Assembly (NCBI GenBank): GCA_003569125.1
Contig: BGOG01000003.1
Location: 1 to 49,314, forward strand
Direction of reading: 5' to 3'
Length of the DNA stretch: 49,314 nt
DNA from: Acidimicrobiaceae bacterium
GTDB lineage: Bacteria > Actinomycetota > Acidimicrobiia > Acidimicrobiales > Ilumatobacteraceae
A program made the position numbers and the translations under genes. Below the pieces are notes generated by a model. The model searched no databases. It was not told where the DNA came from and was given only the letters and a program-made list of their open reading frames with translations. Positions 20,133 to 28,481 of the stretch are shown here, piece after piece. Each line of letters starts with the position of its first letter. Position 1 is the first letter of the stretch.

Positions 20133-20253
20133 GATTTAAGTAGTCTAACGGTTTGGCTAAACCGCTAGAACCATAAGAAAATGTGACACCAGACCGCTAA
20201 ATTAGAGCGCTAAACCAGACCGTATTTACAGTTCTGATTTGAGATCGTGATTA
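20133..20253. other. Intergenic region with short repeats, no gene seen
   Basis: No coding sequence is supported here. A 6-bp stem hairpin (CGGTTT 20149-20154 and AAACCG 20159-20164) and two copies of ACCAGACCG (20188-20196 and 20214-20222, 26 bp apart) are visible, each copy next to a GCTAAA hexamer. Their function is unknown. The region must contain the promoter of the NlpC/P60 gene. Confidence 0.4.
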
Positions 20254-20973
20254 TCAATAGGCTCGAATTCTCACTAGACCTGCGGGTTGAGTCTTGGTGC
20301 GGTCCCAACTCATTTGCCCACTGTCAAACCACTGTCTCCAGGCTCTGTTTGTATACGCCTGGCTAGTCCCGTCTGTTCCGCCAGCCCACGAAGCTGCAGG
20401 TCCAGGCGGAGCCGCGGTCGGTGAAGCGTCAACTTGAGAAGAAGTAAAATATTCTCCGGCCGTGCCTGATGGCCAACCAACTGATGCACGGTTTCTGAAA
20501 AGTTCGTTCAACTCGTCTCTTGATGGTATGAACCAATTGGTATCAGAACCCAAAAGGCTTAGCAAGTTTAAATTGTTATTACACGCCAATCTCATCAGCG
20601 CAGTATTGTTGGCGCCTGCGCCAATGCCTGTGCCCGTGCCCGCGACGGATGTCGAAACACTGCACCAGTCTTGGGCAACTCCACTTACGTTCTCCCACTC
20701 TAGATACCTACAAGTTGGGGTGCATGCTGAGCCTGGCGATGCAAACGGAGTCGTCGCAATATAAAACACGACCGATGTACCACCTGAAATTCCTGCTGCG
20801 CCAATAGTTGGTGTTGGGACGGTAACTGCAATGAAGTTCGTCGTCCCGGGTGTTGTAATTGTCAAAGTCGTCTGAGCATTGGGCGTCGTTGCCGTATCAG
20901 TCATTGAAAACGAGGCGGCGGCCGTCAAACTTGCGTTCACTGTCGCGCCTTTACTCCCACTCGCAAACATCAT
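20254..20973 (-). CDS. DUF1566/Lcl-C-domain-like protein, probably N-terminally truncated
   Basis: A 239-residue protein whose C-terminal half resembles DUF1566 (Lcl C-terminal-like) domains of surface proteins: YLEWENVSG, NWFIPSRDELNELF, GEYFTSSQ and a closing VRIRAY. The N-terminal 75 residues are Ser/Thr/Ala-rich and low-complexity, like a linker from a larger surface protein. Surface proteins of this kind normally have a signal peptide, but this frame has none. It starts 27 bp after the guaA stop, and its first codons (FASGSKGA) lie inside a 20-bp copy of the guaA end. I infer an N-terminal truncation, perhaps by site-specific recombination. No function is assigned. Confidence 0.6.
   Translation of the reverse strand: MMFASGSKGATVNASLTAAASFSMTDTATTPNAQTTLTITTPGTTNFIAVTVPTPTIGAAGISGGTSVVFYIATTPFASPGSACTPTCRYLEWENVSGVAQDWCSVSTSVAGTGTGIGAGANNTALMRLACNNNLNLLSLLGSDTNWFIPSRDELNELFRNRASVGWPSGTAGEYFTSSQVDASPTAAPPGPAASWAGGTDGTSQAYTNRAWRQWFDSGQMSWDRTKTQPAGLVRIRAY
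20944..20963. repeat. 20-bp direct repeat, distal copy (att-like)
   Basis: An exact copy of the 20 bases covering the guaA stop codon. On the minus strand it begins CGAGTGGGAGTAAAGG. It lies 49 bp from the guaA copy and inside the first codons of the DUF1566-like gene. The guaA 3' end is a recognised integration site for genomic islands, so this could be a left-over attachment site. Confidence 0.6.
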
Positions 20974-20992
20974 CGAGTGAGTTCACAAAGGC

Positions 20993-21012
20993 CGCGCCTT
21001 TACTCCCACTCG
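20993..21012. repeat. 20-bp direct repeat, guaA copy (att-like)
   Basis: The copy of the direct repeat that spans the last codons and stop of guaA (codons for the final EWE, then TAA). Both copies are identical over 20 bases and diverge on each side. No integrase gene is seen nearby. Confidence 0.6.
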
Positions 21013-22582
21013 ATTGTGCCGGGTGGTTTCGAAGTTACGTCGTAGACGACGCGGTTGATGCCGACAACTTCGTTGATTACGCGCGACGAAATCTTTTCGA
21101 GCAAGTCGTAAGGTAAGCGCGCCCAATCTGCCGTCATCGCATCATCGCTAGTCACGGCACGCACGATTATCGGTCGACCATATGTGCGCTCATCACCCAT
21201 TACGCCAACAGACCTTATATCAGCAAGCACGGCAAATGCTTGCCAAATCTCGCGCTCAAGACCGGCATTACGAATCTCTTCACGCACAATAAAATCTGCT
21301 TCTTGCAAAATTGCAACTTGTCGGGCGTCACTTCACCAATAATTCGCACACCTAAACCCGGACCCGGAAACGGTTGCCGCCAAATAATTTCGTCGGGTAG
21401 ACCCAACTGCGCACCCAACGCACGCACTTCGTCTTTGAACAAAGATCTCAGTGGCTCGACGAGTTTGAGCGTCATGTCTTCTGGTAGCCCGCCGACATTG
21501 TGATGACTCTTGATCACGCTCGCCGTACCGTCTTGGCCGCCACTTTCGATCACATCTGGATACAACGTTCCCTGCACCAAAAATTTTGCGTCGGTCAGAC
21601 CGCCTGTATTTTCTTCGAAAATACGCACGAACAACTCGCCAATGACTTTGCGTTTTGCTTCAGGCTCGATGACACCAGTGAGGCGTTCGAAAAACCGCGA
21701 GCCAGCATCTACATGAATCAGTTCAATACCCATCACCCGATGAAATGTCTCGACAATCTGCACACTTTCGTTTTTGCGCATCAGGCCAGTGTCTACGTAA
21801 ATGCACGTCAGTTGCTTGCCAATCGCTTGATGTACGAGTGCCGCGGCGACCGCCGAATCAACACCACCCGATAAACCACAAACGACTCGTTCACTTCCAA
21901 CCTTTTCGCGAATCGCTTTAACCTGCGTATCAATGATCGATTCCATTGTCCAAGTTGGTTTGCAACCTGCGAGCCGATAAATAAACCGCTGCAAAATTTC
22001 TGTGCCTTGTTGGGTGTGCATCACTTCTGGGTGAAACTGCACGCCCCAAATTTTTTTCGCGTTGTTTTCAATGACCGCCATTGGCGCATCAGGCGTCGAA
22101 GCAGTGGCGACAAAACCATCGGGTGTTCGCGTGACCGCATCAAAATGGCTCATCCAAACAGTCAGTTCGGGCGATTGATCGCCAATTGAATCCGTAAATA
22201 AACTTGAGGATGAACCTGAGATGCGACGCAAAATCGCCCGACCATATTCGCCTTTGCCGCCACGGGCAACTTCACCGCCGAGTTGTTGGGCGATCAACTG
22301 CGCACCATAACATATTCCAAAAATCGGCACGCCTAACTCGTAGATTGCAGCATCAAGTTTCGGTGCACCGTCAACGTGCACGCTTTTTGGTCCGCCAGAC
22401 AAGATAATCGCCGCAGGTTTTCGTGCTACAACTTCGGCTGCGCTGATTGTGTGCGAAACAATCTCTGAATACACTTTGGCTTCGCGAACGCGACGGGCGA
22501 TCAACTGTGCATATTGTGCCCCGAAGTCAACAACCAGTACAACCTGAGATTGGCTCGATTGTGCCTGTGTGCTCTGTGCCAT
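21000..22582 (-). CDS. guaA: GMP synthase (glutamine-hydrolysing), with one frameshift
   Basis: Converts XMP to GMP using glutamine and ATP. The class I amidotransferase domain has [22 protein letters not shown] with nucleophile Cys91 and [12 protein letters not shown]. The ATP-pyrophosphatase domain has the P-loop LSGGVDSAV, and the dimerisation domain ends with PPGTIEWE. The frame breaks near the end at 21311-21312, where TT should be TTT; corrected, it reads [22 protein letters not shown] and gives 527 residues, a normal length. I chose the ATG at 22580-22582 (MAQSTQAQ), just before the first family block. The 3' end carries one copy of a 20-bp direct repeat. Confidence 0.95.
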
Positions 22583-22644
22583 AATCAGCCTCAACTTTAG
22601 TTGATATGTGCCGAATTCTGGCCAAGAGATGGCACGATATACGG

Positions 22645-22944
22645 GTGAGAAAACTCGTGATCGCGATTGTTGCCGTATTTTTTTTATTCGCGGCGCCACA
22701 ATCATCTCTCGCTGATCAAACGAGTTCAAGCGACACAACCGTCCCCGCTGTCTACGACCTCGAGAACGAACCATCGCAGTGCATTGGTTTGCTACCAAGA
22801 CCTGGCTGCGGCAAAGAACCCGAAGACGCGGGCGATCGCGGTGGTGCTCTGCAATACACGATTTTTGGTTTGATGATGGCTGGTCTGGGAGTGATCGGCG
22901 CGGGCATGGTGCGCGGAGTCAGAAAACAAAATCCAAAAGTATGA
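22645..22944 (+). CDS. Small exported or membrane protein of unknown function
   Basis: A 99-residue protein that I do not recognise. From the GTG at 22645 it has a signal-peptide-like start (RKLVIAIVAVFFLFAAP, likely cleaved near SLADQ), a short acidic domain with two cysteines in SQCIGLLPRPGCG, and one C-terminal hydrophobic helix (about 72-92) before a basic tail, giving an N-out, C-in topology. An upstream ATG at 22606 is in frame but adds a poor leader. Its TGA overlaps the ATG of the EamA transporter by 4 bp, so the two are translationally coupled. It is divergent from guaA with about 60 bp between starts. Confidence 0.6.
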   Translation: MRKLVIAIVAVFFLFAAPQSSLADQTSSSDTTVPAVYDLENEPSQCIGLLPRPGCGKEPEDAGDRGGALQYTIFGLMMAGLGVIGAGMVRGVRKQNPKV

Positions 22945-23927
22945 GAATCAAATTTCGCCGAGCGCTACTTGCCAAACCAAGACTTTTTGGCGTGGTGTTC
23001 GTGATGCTGGCAGGTGCTGGCTATGGCACGGGCCCCTGGTTTGCTCAAAATCTCGAACGCAATGGTGCCAACCCGATGGGTTTTCTTACTGCGCGGTTCG
23101 TCGTTTCGGCGGCGATTTTGCTCGCCGTGCGACTAATTCGAATGCACGGTGCGAAATGGCCGAGTTTCAATGATGCGATGAAAATATTTTTGCTCGGCGC
23201 GTTCGGATTCTTCGTCTCACCGCTTCTTTACTTCATCGCGCTGCACGACCTTGACTCGGGACTCGTCGTCGTAATTTTTTATATCTACCCAGCACTCGCA
23301 ATTTTGCTGTCATGGGCCGTCTATAAACACAAACCAAACCGCGTCATAGTCGTCTGTCTGTTTACGACCTTGGCCGGCGTCTGGCTAACTGCTGGTCAAG
23401 TTGGCGACGGCAACTTCAAAGGCATCTTGATTACGTTTCTTTCGGCGATCGGTCATGCAATATATGTTGTCGCCGCTGGAACTATTTCAAAAAAAGCGGA
23501 CCCTTTGACGATGCTGACGATTGCATTGATTGGCGCAGCATCGGCATTTGTTCTGGTCTCCCTGCTCGGGCCAAGTTCACTTGATCCAAAGTTTCCTGTC
23601 AATTCACAGGGCTGGCTGTTGATTTTGACGATGGCTTTCTTGATCACGATCGTGGCAACTGCATTATTTTTTGCTGGCATCAAGCGCATCGGGCCTGGTG
23701 TCACCTCAATGGTTGAAACATTCGAAGCCGTCGTGACGATTTCTATTGGCGTGTTGTTCATGAACGAGACGGTCACAGCAATTCAAATTCTCGGCACGGT
23801 CATTGTGCTCGGCTCGATCGTCGCCATTGGTTTAGCCGAGTCAAGCGCCGAATCGCGCGATAAAACACAGCCAGGCGAACACCCTGTTTTGCATAGTGGA
23901 AGTGTGCTCGACCTGCCAATATCCTAG
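22941..23927 (+). CDS. EamA/DMT-superfamily transporter
   Basis: A 328-residue integral membrane protein with about ten hydrophobic helices in two repeated EamA halves, the drug/metabolite transporter plan. The first half opens with LAGAGYGTGPWFAQNLERNGANP; the second ends with MVETFEAVVTISIGVLFMNETVTAIQILG, the usual closing block. Likely an exporter of a metabolite or amino acid; the substrate is unknown. It overlaps the small exported protein by ATGA. The FMN riboswitch and ribD lie just downstream on the same strand, so a link to riboflavin or flavin export is imaginable, but the riboswitch sits after this gene and does not control it. Confidence 0.88.
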   Translation: MRIKFRRALLAKPRLFGVVFVMLAGAGYGTGPWFAQNLERNGANPMGFLTARFVVSAAILLAVRLIRMHGAKWPSFNDAMKIFLLGAFGFFVSPLLYFIALHDLDSGLVVVIFYIYPALAILLSWAVYKHKPNRVIVVCLFTTLAGVWLTAGQVGDGNFKGILITFLSAIGHAIYVVAAGTISKKADPLTMLTIALIGAASAFVLVSLLGPSSLDPKFPVNSQGWLLILTMAFLITIVATALFFAGIKRIGPGVTSMVETFEAVVTISIGVLFMNETVTAIQILGTVIVLGSIVAIGLAESSAESRDKTQPGEHPVLHSGSVLDLPIS

Positions 23928-23967
23928 AAATAGAATTTAATAACTCGAATACAACTAAATAAAAGAA

Positions 23968-24090
23968 CTTCTTGCAGGGTTGGGTGAGATTCCCTATCGG
24001 CGGTATAGCCCGCGACTCTCACGAGAAATCGTGAGACTGATCTGGTGTGACTCCAGGGCCGACGGTTAAAGTCCGGATGGAAGCAAGAAG
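23968..24090 (+). promoter_or_regulatory. FMN riboswitch (RFN element)
   Basis: The conserved RFN core is plain: GGGTGAGATTCCCTATCGGC at about 23981-24000, AGCCCGCGA, a variable hairpin, then GGTGTGACTCCAGGGCCGAC and AGTCCGGATGG. The closing P1 stem pairs CTTCTTGC (23968-23975) with GCAAGAAG (24083-24090) over 8 bp. When FMN binds, expression of ribD-ribBA-ribH downstream should fall. The 87 bases to the ribD start hold small hairpins (for example GTCG/CGAC just before the start region) and no terminator-like T-run, so control of translation initiation seems more likely than termination. Confidence 0.95.
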
Positions 24091-24177
24091 CGATTGAGTC
24101 GTGCGCGCGTCTATGCGCATCGTTCGATTCTTCGTTCGCTGACCCTGCATGTCGTTCGCCGACGAAAGAGATGAGCA

Positions 24178-25217
24178 GTGAACGATCAACAGGCGATGCA
24201 AATTGCAATTACCGTTGCCGATCGCGCGCGCCTTGTTTCGCGTCCCAACCCTTGGGTCGGCGCGGTTTTAGTCTCACGAACTGGCGAAATTTTTGAAGGA
24301 TCAACCAGTCGCGCCGGCGGCCCACACGCAGAAATTTTGGCGATTCGCGCCGCGGAGAAACTCACCGTTGGCGCGACCATATATACGACACTTGAACCGT
24401 GCGATCACACGGGTAGAACTGGTCCTTGCACGCAAGCAATTATCGATGCCGGCATCGCGCGTGTTGTCGTCGGCATCACCGACCCCGATGAAAAAGTTTC
24501 AGGTCGAGGTATTTCGCGATTGCGTGAGGCGGGCGTGGCTGTCGAAGTTGGCATTCTGGCTGATCAGATCACTGCGCAACTCGCACCTTATATTCATCAC
24601 CGAAAAACGAAACGACCGTTTGTTGTCTTAAAAATGGCGGTAACGCTTGACGGTCGCACTGCTGCCGCCGACGGCACGAGTATGTGGATCACCGGCGAAA
24701 CTGCGCGGCGGCGGGTGCAACAACTACGCGCGCAAAGTGATGCGATTCTTGTCGGTGCTGGCACTGTTCGCGCCGACGACCCGCAACTAACGGTACGAGA
24801 TGTTGAAGGAGACTCACCAAGACGAATTGTGCTGGGTGAAGTTTCGAACGAGGCGCGGGTTAACCCATGTACACAGTGGACGGCTCGCTTGTTGACTTGC
24901 TCGACGAACTTGGCGAACAAGATGTACTGCAATTGCTGGTCGAAGGCGGGCCAACTGTGGCTGCTTCATTTCATCGTGAGCGTTTGATTAATCAATACGT
25001 GTTTCATGTTGCGCCAGCATTTAGTGGGGGCAATGACGGGCTCGGTGTTTTTGAAGGTGCCGGAGTTGCGACCATGGCAGATCTGTGGCGCGGACGAATT
25101 GCCTCAACACAACAACTCGGTGACGATATCGAAATTGTCATCGAACCCAATACGCAAATAACCGAATCTGAAATCTCAAAAGAACAGGAACGAATAAATG
25201 AATCAATCAAACGATAA
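24178..25217 (+). CDS. ribD: Bifunctional riboflavin deaminase/reductase, with one frameshift
   Basis: Catalyses the second and third steps of riboflavin synthesis: deamination then reduction of the pyrimidine intermediate. The deaminase domain has the zinc motif [10 protein letters not shown] and [17 protein letters not shown]. The reductase domain opens with [20 protein letters not shown] and has [21 protein letters not shown] and [15 protein letters not shown]. The frame breaks at 24882-24883 (GG for GGG); corrected, it reads [17 protein letters not shown] and gives 346 residues. The start is GTG at 24178. It is first in the riboswitch-controlled operon, and its end overlaps ribBA by 20 bp in another frame. 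Confidence 0.94.
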
Positions 25218-26475
25218 ATCAAATCACGATGCAGATTTTGCAGAGACAGAACTAATTATTGCCGCAATCGGGCGTGGCGAGATGGTCGTCATAGTCGATG
25301 ATGAAGATCGAGAGAACGAAGGCGACCTGATAATGGCGGCACAGTTCGCCACCGCAGAAAAACTTGCATTCATGGTTCGGCATACTTCGGGCGTCGTCGT
25401 CGCACCACTGACGGGCGAACGTTGTGACGAGTTGCGTTTGCCGATGATGGTTGACAACAACACCGAAAGCCATCGCACTGCATTCACTATCTCGGTTGAT
25501 TTAATGGACGGCACAACGACTGGCATCTCTGCGGCTGACCGCGCGGCCACGTTGCGCGGGCTCGCTGATCCAAAAATTATTCACAGCGCATTTGCCCGCC
25601 CGGGACATATATTTCCGCTTCGTGCGCGAGACGGTGGAGTTCTCAAACGTGCCGGACACACCGAGGCGGCTGTCGATTTGGCGCGCCTGGCCGGATGCGA
25701 ACCAGCAGGAGTGATTTGCGAAATTCAAAATGACGACGGCACCATGTCTCGCGTGCCAGAACTGAAAACTTTTGCAAAGCAACACGGCCTATTGATCTCG
25801 TCAATAGCGCGCTTGATTGAATATCGGCGCCATAACGAAAGACTTGTCGAGCGAATGGGTTCGGCGAATGTGCCGACCGAGTGGGGAAACTTTGATTGTG
25901 TCGCGTATCGCAACACGATCGACGGCATTGAACATTTGGCGTTCGTGCTCGGTGACGTCGCTAGTGGTGAACCAGTTTTAACTCGCGTGCACAGCGAATG
26001 TCTGACTGGCGATGTGTTCGGCAGTCGACGCTGTGATTGCGGGCCACAACTCGCGACCGCAATGCAGGCCGTACAAACCGAAGGTCGCGGTGTTGTTGTT
26101 TATTTGCGCGGACACGAAGGTCGCGGCATCGGTATCGGACATAAAATTCGTGCGTATTCGCTGCAAGATTCTGGGCTCGACACTGTCGATGCAAATCTCG
26201 AACTTGGTTTGCCCGTTGACAGTCGCGAATACGGAATCGGTGCACAAATTTTGGCTGACCTTGGCGCACGCGAATTGCGACTGATGACCAATAATCCCGC
26301 GAAATATGGTGGCATCGCAGGATACGGGTTGAGCGTCGTCGAGCGAGTTTCGATCGTCACCGAAAGCACACCCGAGAATGCCTCGTACTTAGCGACAAAG
26401 CGCGACCGACTCGGACATTTTTTTGCGGCGAGCGACGAACAAAACAAACCGAAATTAAAACCAAAAAATAAATAA
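25198..26475 (+). CDS. ribBA: 3,4-dihydroxy-2-butanone-4-phosphate synthase / GTP cyclohydrolase II
   Basis: Bifunctional enzyme giving both riboflavin precursors. Residues about 17-215 are RibB, with [17 protein letters not shown] (acidic metal site), RHTSGVV and [14 protein letters not shown]. Residues about 220-405 are RibA, with the zinc cysteines in [38 protein letters not shown] and [15 protein letters not shown]. It has 425 residues and is intact. The usual QEGRGIGL is [10 protein letters not shown] here. It starts at ATG 25198 inside the ribD end and precedes ribH by 33 bp. In many actinobacteria ribE (riboflavin synthase) lies between ribD and ribBA; it is not in this window. Confidence 0.95.
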   Translation: MNQSNDKSNHDADFAETELIIAAIGRGEMVVIVDDEDRENEGDLIMAAQFATAEKLAFMVRHTSGVVVAPLTGERCDELRLPMMVDNNTESHRTAFTISVDLMDGTTTGISAADRAATLRGLADPKIIHSAFARPGHIFPLRARDGGVLKRAGHTEAAVDLARLAGCEPAGVICEIQNDDGTMSRVPELKTFAKQHGLLISSIARLIEYRRHNERLVERMGSANVPTEWGNFDCVAYRNTIDGIEHLAFVLGDVASGEPVLTRVHSECLTGDVFGSRRCDCGPQLATAMQAVQTEGRGVVVYLRGHEGRGIGIGHKIRAYSLQDSGLDTVDANLELGLPVDSREYGIGAQILADLGARELRLMTNNPAKYGGIAGYGLSVVERVSIVTESTPENASYLATKRDRLGHFFAASDEQNKPKLKPKNK

Positions 26476-26508
26476 CTATTACTATTGAGACTATAAACCG
26501 GAGAAACA

Positions 26509-26986
26509 ATGAATATTTTTAGTTGTGATGCAACAAAAACTTCGAACCCTGCGATGCGAGTTGGCATCGTCTGCTCGCGGTTCAACGAGTTCATCGTTCA
26601 GGCGCTGTTAGACGGGGCGCATCGCGGTCTTGCCAAATGCGGCGTTGACGCGAAAATATTTCTGTTGCGTGGGTGCCGGGTGCTTATGAAGTGCCGCTTG
26701 CCGCACGAGTTATGGCGATGTCTGGTCGCTACGAAGTGCTCGTCGCACTCGGCGCGGTGATTCGCGGTGACACCGCGCATTTTGAATATGTCGCGGGGCC
26801 GTGCGCCGACGGCATCGCCCGGGTGCAACAAGACACTGGTTTGCCGATTGGTTTTGCTGTGTTGACACCGAAAACATTGTTCAAGCATCTGAGCGTTCTG
26901 GACCTGGTGCTGGCAACAAAGGAGAAGAAGCCGCGATCGGCGCCGTCGAAATGTGGCACGTCCTCCAAGCCATCCGCGCTAGTTAA
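26509..26986 (+). CDS. ribH: 6,7-dimethyl-8-ribityllumazine synthase, with two frameshifts
   Basis: Makes the lumazine that riboflavin synthase dismutates. Family blocks are VGIVCSRFNEFIVQALLDGA, VPGAYEVPLAARVMA, ALGAVIRGDTAHFEYVA (catalytic His in DTAHFEYV) and GEEAAIGAVEMWHVLQAI. Missing bases at TTT 26659-26661 and at CC 26868-26869 (or the adjacent A) split it. Correction gives DAKIFSVAWVPGAYEV and LTPENIVQA and a protein of 159 residues, a standard length. The ATG at 26509 follows a GGAGA Shine-Dalgarno at 26500-26504. It is last in the riboflavin operon. Confidence 0.92.
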
Positions 26987-27081
26987 ACAAACAATTTAGA
27001 TTAATTAATTTGCGCCTAAGTTAGGTGAGCCGCACACATTGCAAATCAACGATGCGTTTTGCATTGTGAAACGAGGATCAA

Positions 27082-27606
27082 ATGGGCGTCGCCCGACTTT
27101 CTCTCGTCGCGGTTTCGAGTGTTTTGGCCGCCATTTCTTCTCTCTTTGCAGTTGCCGAACCCAACGCTGAGCGCGATTCGGCATATATCGAGTCAATGTC
27201 GTTTGATGTTTCGTTGAACGAATTCGACAGATCGCGGCTGATGTGGCGGCGCAAACAACCTTGGTTTGATTGGACAACCGATAGTTGCTCCGTGCCAATT
27301 ATCGGTAACGATGGCAGATCGTTTAATTTTGCATCGGCTTGTCGTCGTCATGATTTTGGCTACCGCAATCTGAAACTGCTGGACCGCCGCTACAACTGCG
27401 CCGACCTCAAATCTGGCTCAATTTGTGGCAATGACTCCTGGAGTTACGGCCGGTTTTGGAACGCCGAGCAACGCTCAAGAATCGACGAACAATTTCAACG
27501 CGACATGTTTGACTCGTGCACCACCCGTGCGCGCACGAGGCGCGTGCGCTGTGAAGCCTGGGCGATCACTTTCTTTCAAAGTGTGCGCACGATCGGTGGA
27601 CCATAG
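27082..27606 (+). CDS. Secreted prokaryotic phospholipase A2
   Basis: A 174-residue exported protein resembling the bacterial/fungal group XIV phospholipase A2 family (typified by the Streptomyces violaceoruber enzyme), which frees fatty acid from the sn-2 position with Ca2+. Residues 1-25 look like a signal peptide. FDWTTDSCS (Asp67, calcium loop) is followed by CRRHDFGYRN, with catalytic His90 and calcium-binding Asp91. RIDEQFQRDMFDSC supplies the second catalytic Asp (likely Asp135) and a disulfide Cys. Six or more cysteines agree with disulfides. A GAGG Shine-Dalgarno lies just before the ATG. It converges on the Nudix gene with 9 bp between stops. Confidence 0.85.
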   Translation: MGVARLSLVAVSSVLAAISSLFAVAEPNAERDSAYIESMSFDVSLNEFDRSRLMWRRKQPWFDWTTDSCSVPIIGNDGRSFNFASACRRHDFGYRNLKLLDRRYNCADLKSGSICGNDSWSYGRFWNAEQRSRIDEQFQRDMFDSCTTRARTRRVRCEAWAITFFQSVRTIGGP

Positions 27607-27615
27607 TCAAATCAA

Positions 27616-28287
27616 TCACAACTTCAAAGTTAGTTTCATCACTTGAAGCAACATCCGTGCTGTTGCGCCCCAAATTGTTTCATCATCCAAATAAAAGAAA
27701 TTAATCTGAAGTTGACGATCTGGAAACTCCCAATATTCCTGACTATATGTATCTGCTCGCGTTAGTTCGCGCAATGGCACCGTGAATACCCGATCAACTT
27801 CGCCATTCATCGGCTGCATTCTCGGCATGAGTTTATATTTAGCGACAACCGGCACGATGTGAGAATTACTTACCACTGTCGCCATGCCGTTGAGTTCGGC
27901 GATTATTTGTGCTTCGCGAGGGTCTATCCCAATTTCTTCTTGTGTCTCACGAAGTGCTGCGGCAGTCACAGTTTCGCCGTCGTCTAGTCGCCCACCAGGA
28001 AACGAAATTTCTCCACGATGATTCGTCAGTTCTTGCGATCGCCGAGTCAAAATAACTTCGACACCACGGGTACTTTGAAATAAACCGATCAGCACCGCCG
28101 ACGGACGAGCCGATGCCTGGGGTGTTTGAAATTGTGGGTCGGGTCGAAACTCGGCGAGAGCACTCGAAACTTTTGCTAGCGAATTGAGCGCATCAAGCTC
28201 ATCTGCACTCAAACCAGCAAATGGGTTTTCATTGATCACTCGCGCCGTATCTGGACGCGGAATTTTCTGCGCGCCACCAGACCGCAT
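27616..28287 (-). CDS. Nudix hydrolase, CoA pyrophosphatase-like (NudL)
   Basis: A Nudix enzyme of the YeaB/NudL group, which cleaves CoA and derivatives to phosphopantetheine and 3',5'-ADP. Typical flanking text VILTRRSQELTNHRGEISFP leads straight into the Nudix box (GGRLDDGETVTAAALRET, then QEEIGI), with the REXXEE metal residues. From the ATG at 28287 it has 223 residues; a longer open frame upstream overlaps the 56-residue ORF and is less likely. It starts 4 bp after that ORF's stop, so the two are probably co-translated. Specificity for CoA is inferred from the UPF0035-like block. Confidence 0.86.
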   Translation of the reverse strand: MRSGGAQKIPRPDTARVINENPFAGLSADELDALNSLAKVSSALAEFRPDPQFQTPQASARPSAVLIGLFQSTRGVEVILTRRSQELTNHRGEISFPGGRLDDGETVTAAALRETQEEIGIDPREAQIIAELNGMATVVSNSHIVPVVAKYKLMPRMQPMNGEVDRVFTVPLRELTRADTYSQEYWEFPDRQLQINFFYLDDETIWGATARMLLQVMKLTLKL

Positions 28288-28291
28288 CGTT

Positions 28292-28462
28292 TTATTTCGA
28301 GGCAGGCGCCCAACCACGGGCTGCAAGGTCACGCAAAATAACATCGAGTCCAGCAGTTTTCAAAGTGGCGATAGTTTTGCCAGGCTGTTCTTCTCCGCGC
28401 TCCCATGACTCCCAGGCCGCGATTATTTTCTGTAAATCTGGCGCTGGAGGATCAAAACTCAT
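28292..28462 (-). CDS. Small conserved-looking protein of unknown function (56 aa)
   Basis: An ATG-to-TAA frame of 56 residues, opening MSFDPPAPDLQKIIAAW and ending AARGWAPASK. It is helical and mixed-charge, with AAWESWERGEEQPGKTIATL and LKTAGLDVILRDLAARGW. No signal or membrane segment. It fits exactly between the membrane protein gene (19 bp) and the Nudix gene (4 bp) on one strand, which argues for a real gene. I recall short actinobacterial proteins with a similar W-W-G-E..PG..LKTAGL pattern but cannot name a family. Confidence 0.6.
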   Translation of the reverse strand: MSFDPPAPDLQKIIAAWESWERGEEQPGKTIATLKTAGLDVILRDLAARGWAPASK

Positions 28463-28481
28463 AGCCTCAGCCTACGGCGGG

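Noticed and set aside
20141-20170. Intrinsic terminator after the DUF1566-like gene
   Set aside because: The stem is only six pairs with no T-run in either direction.
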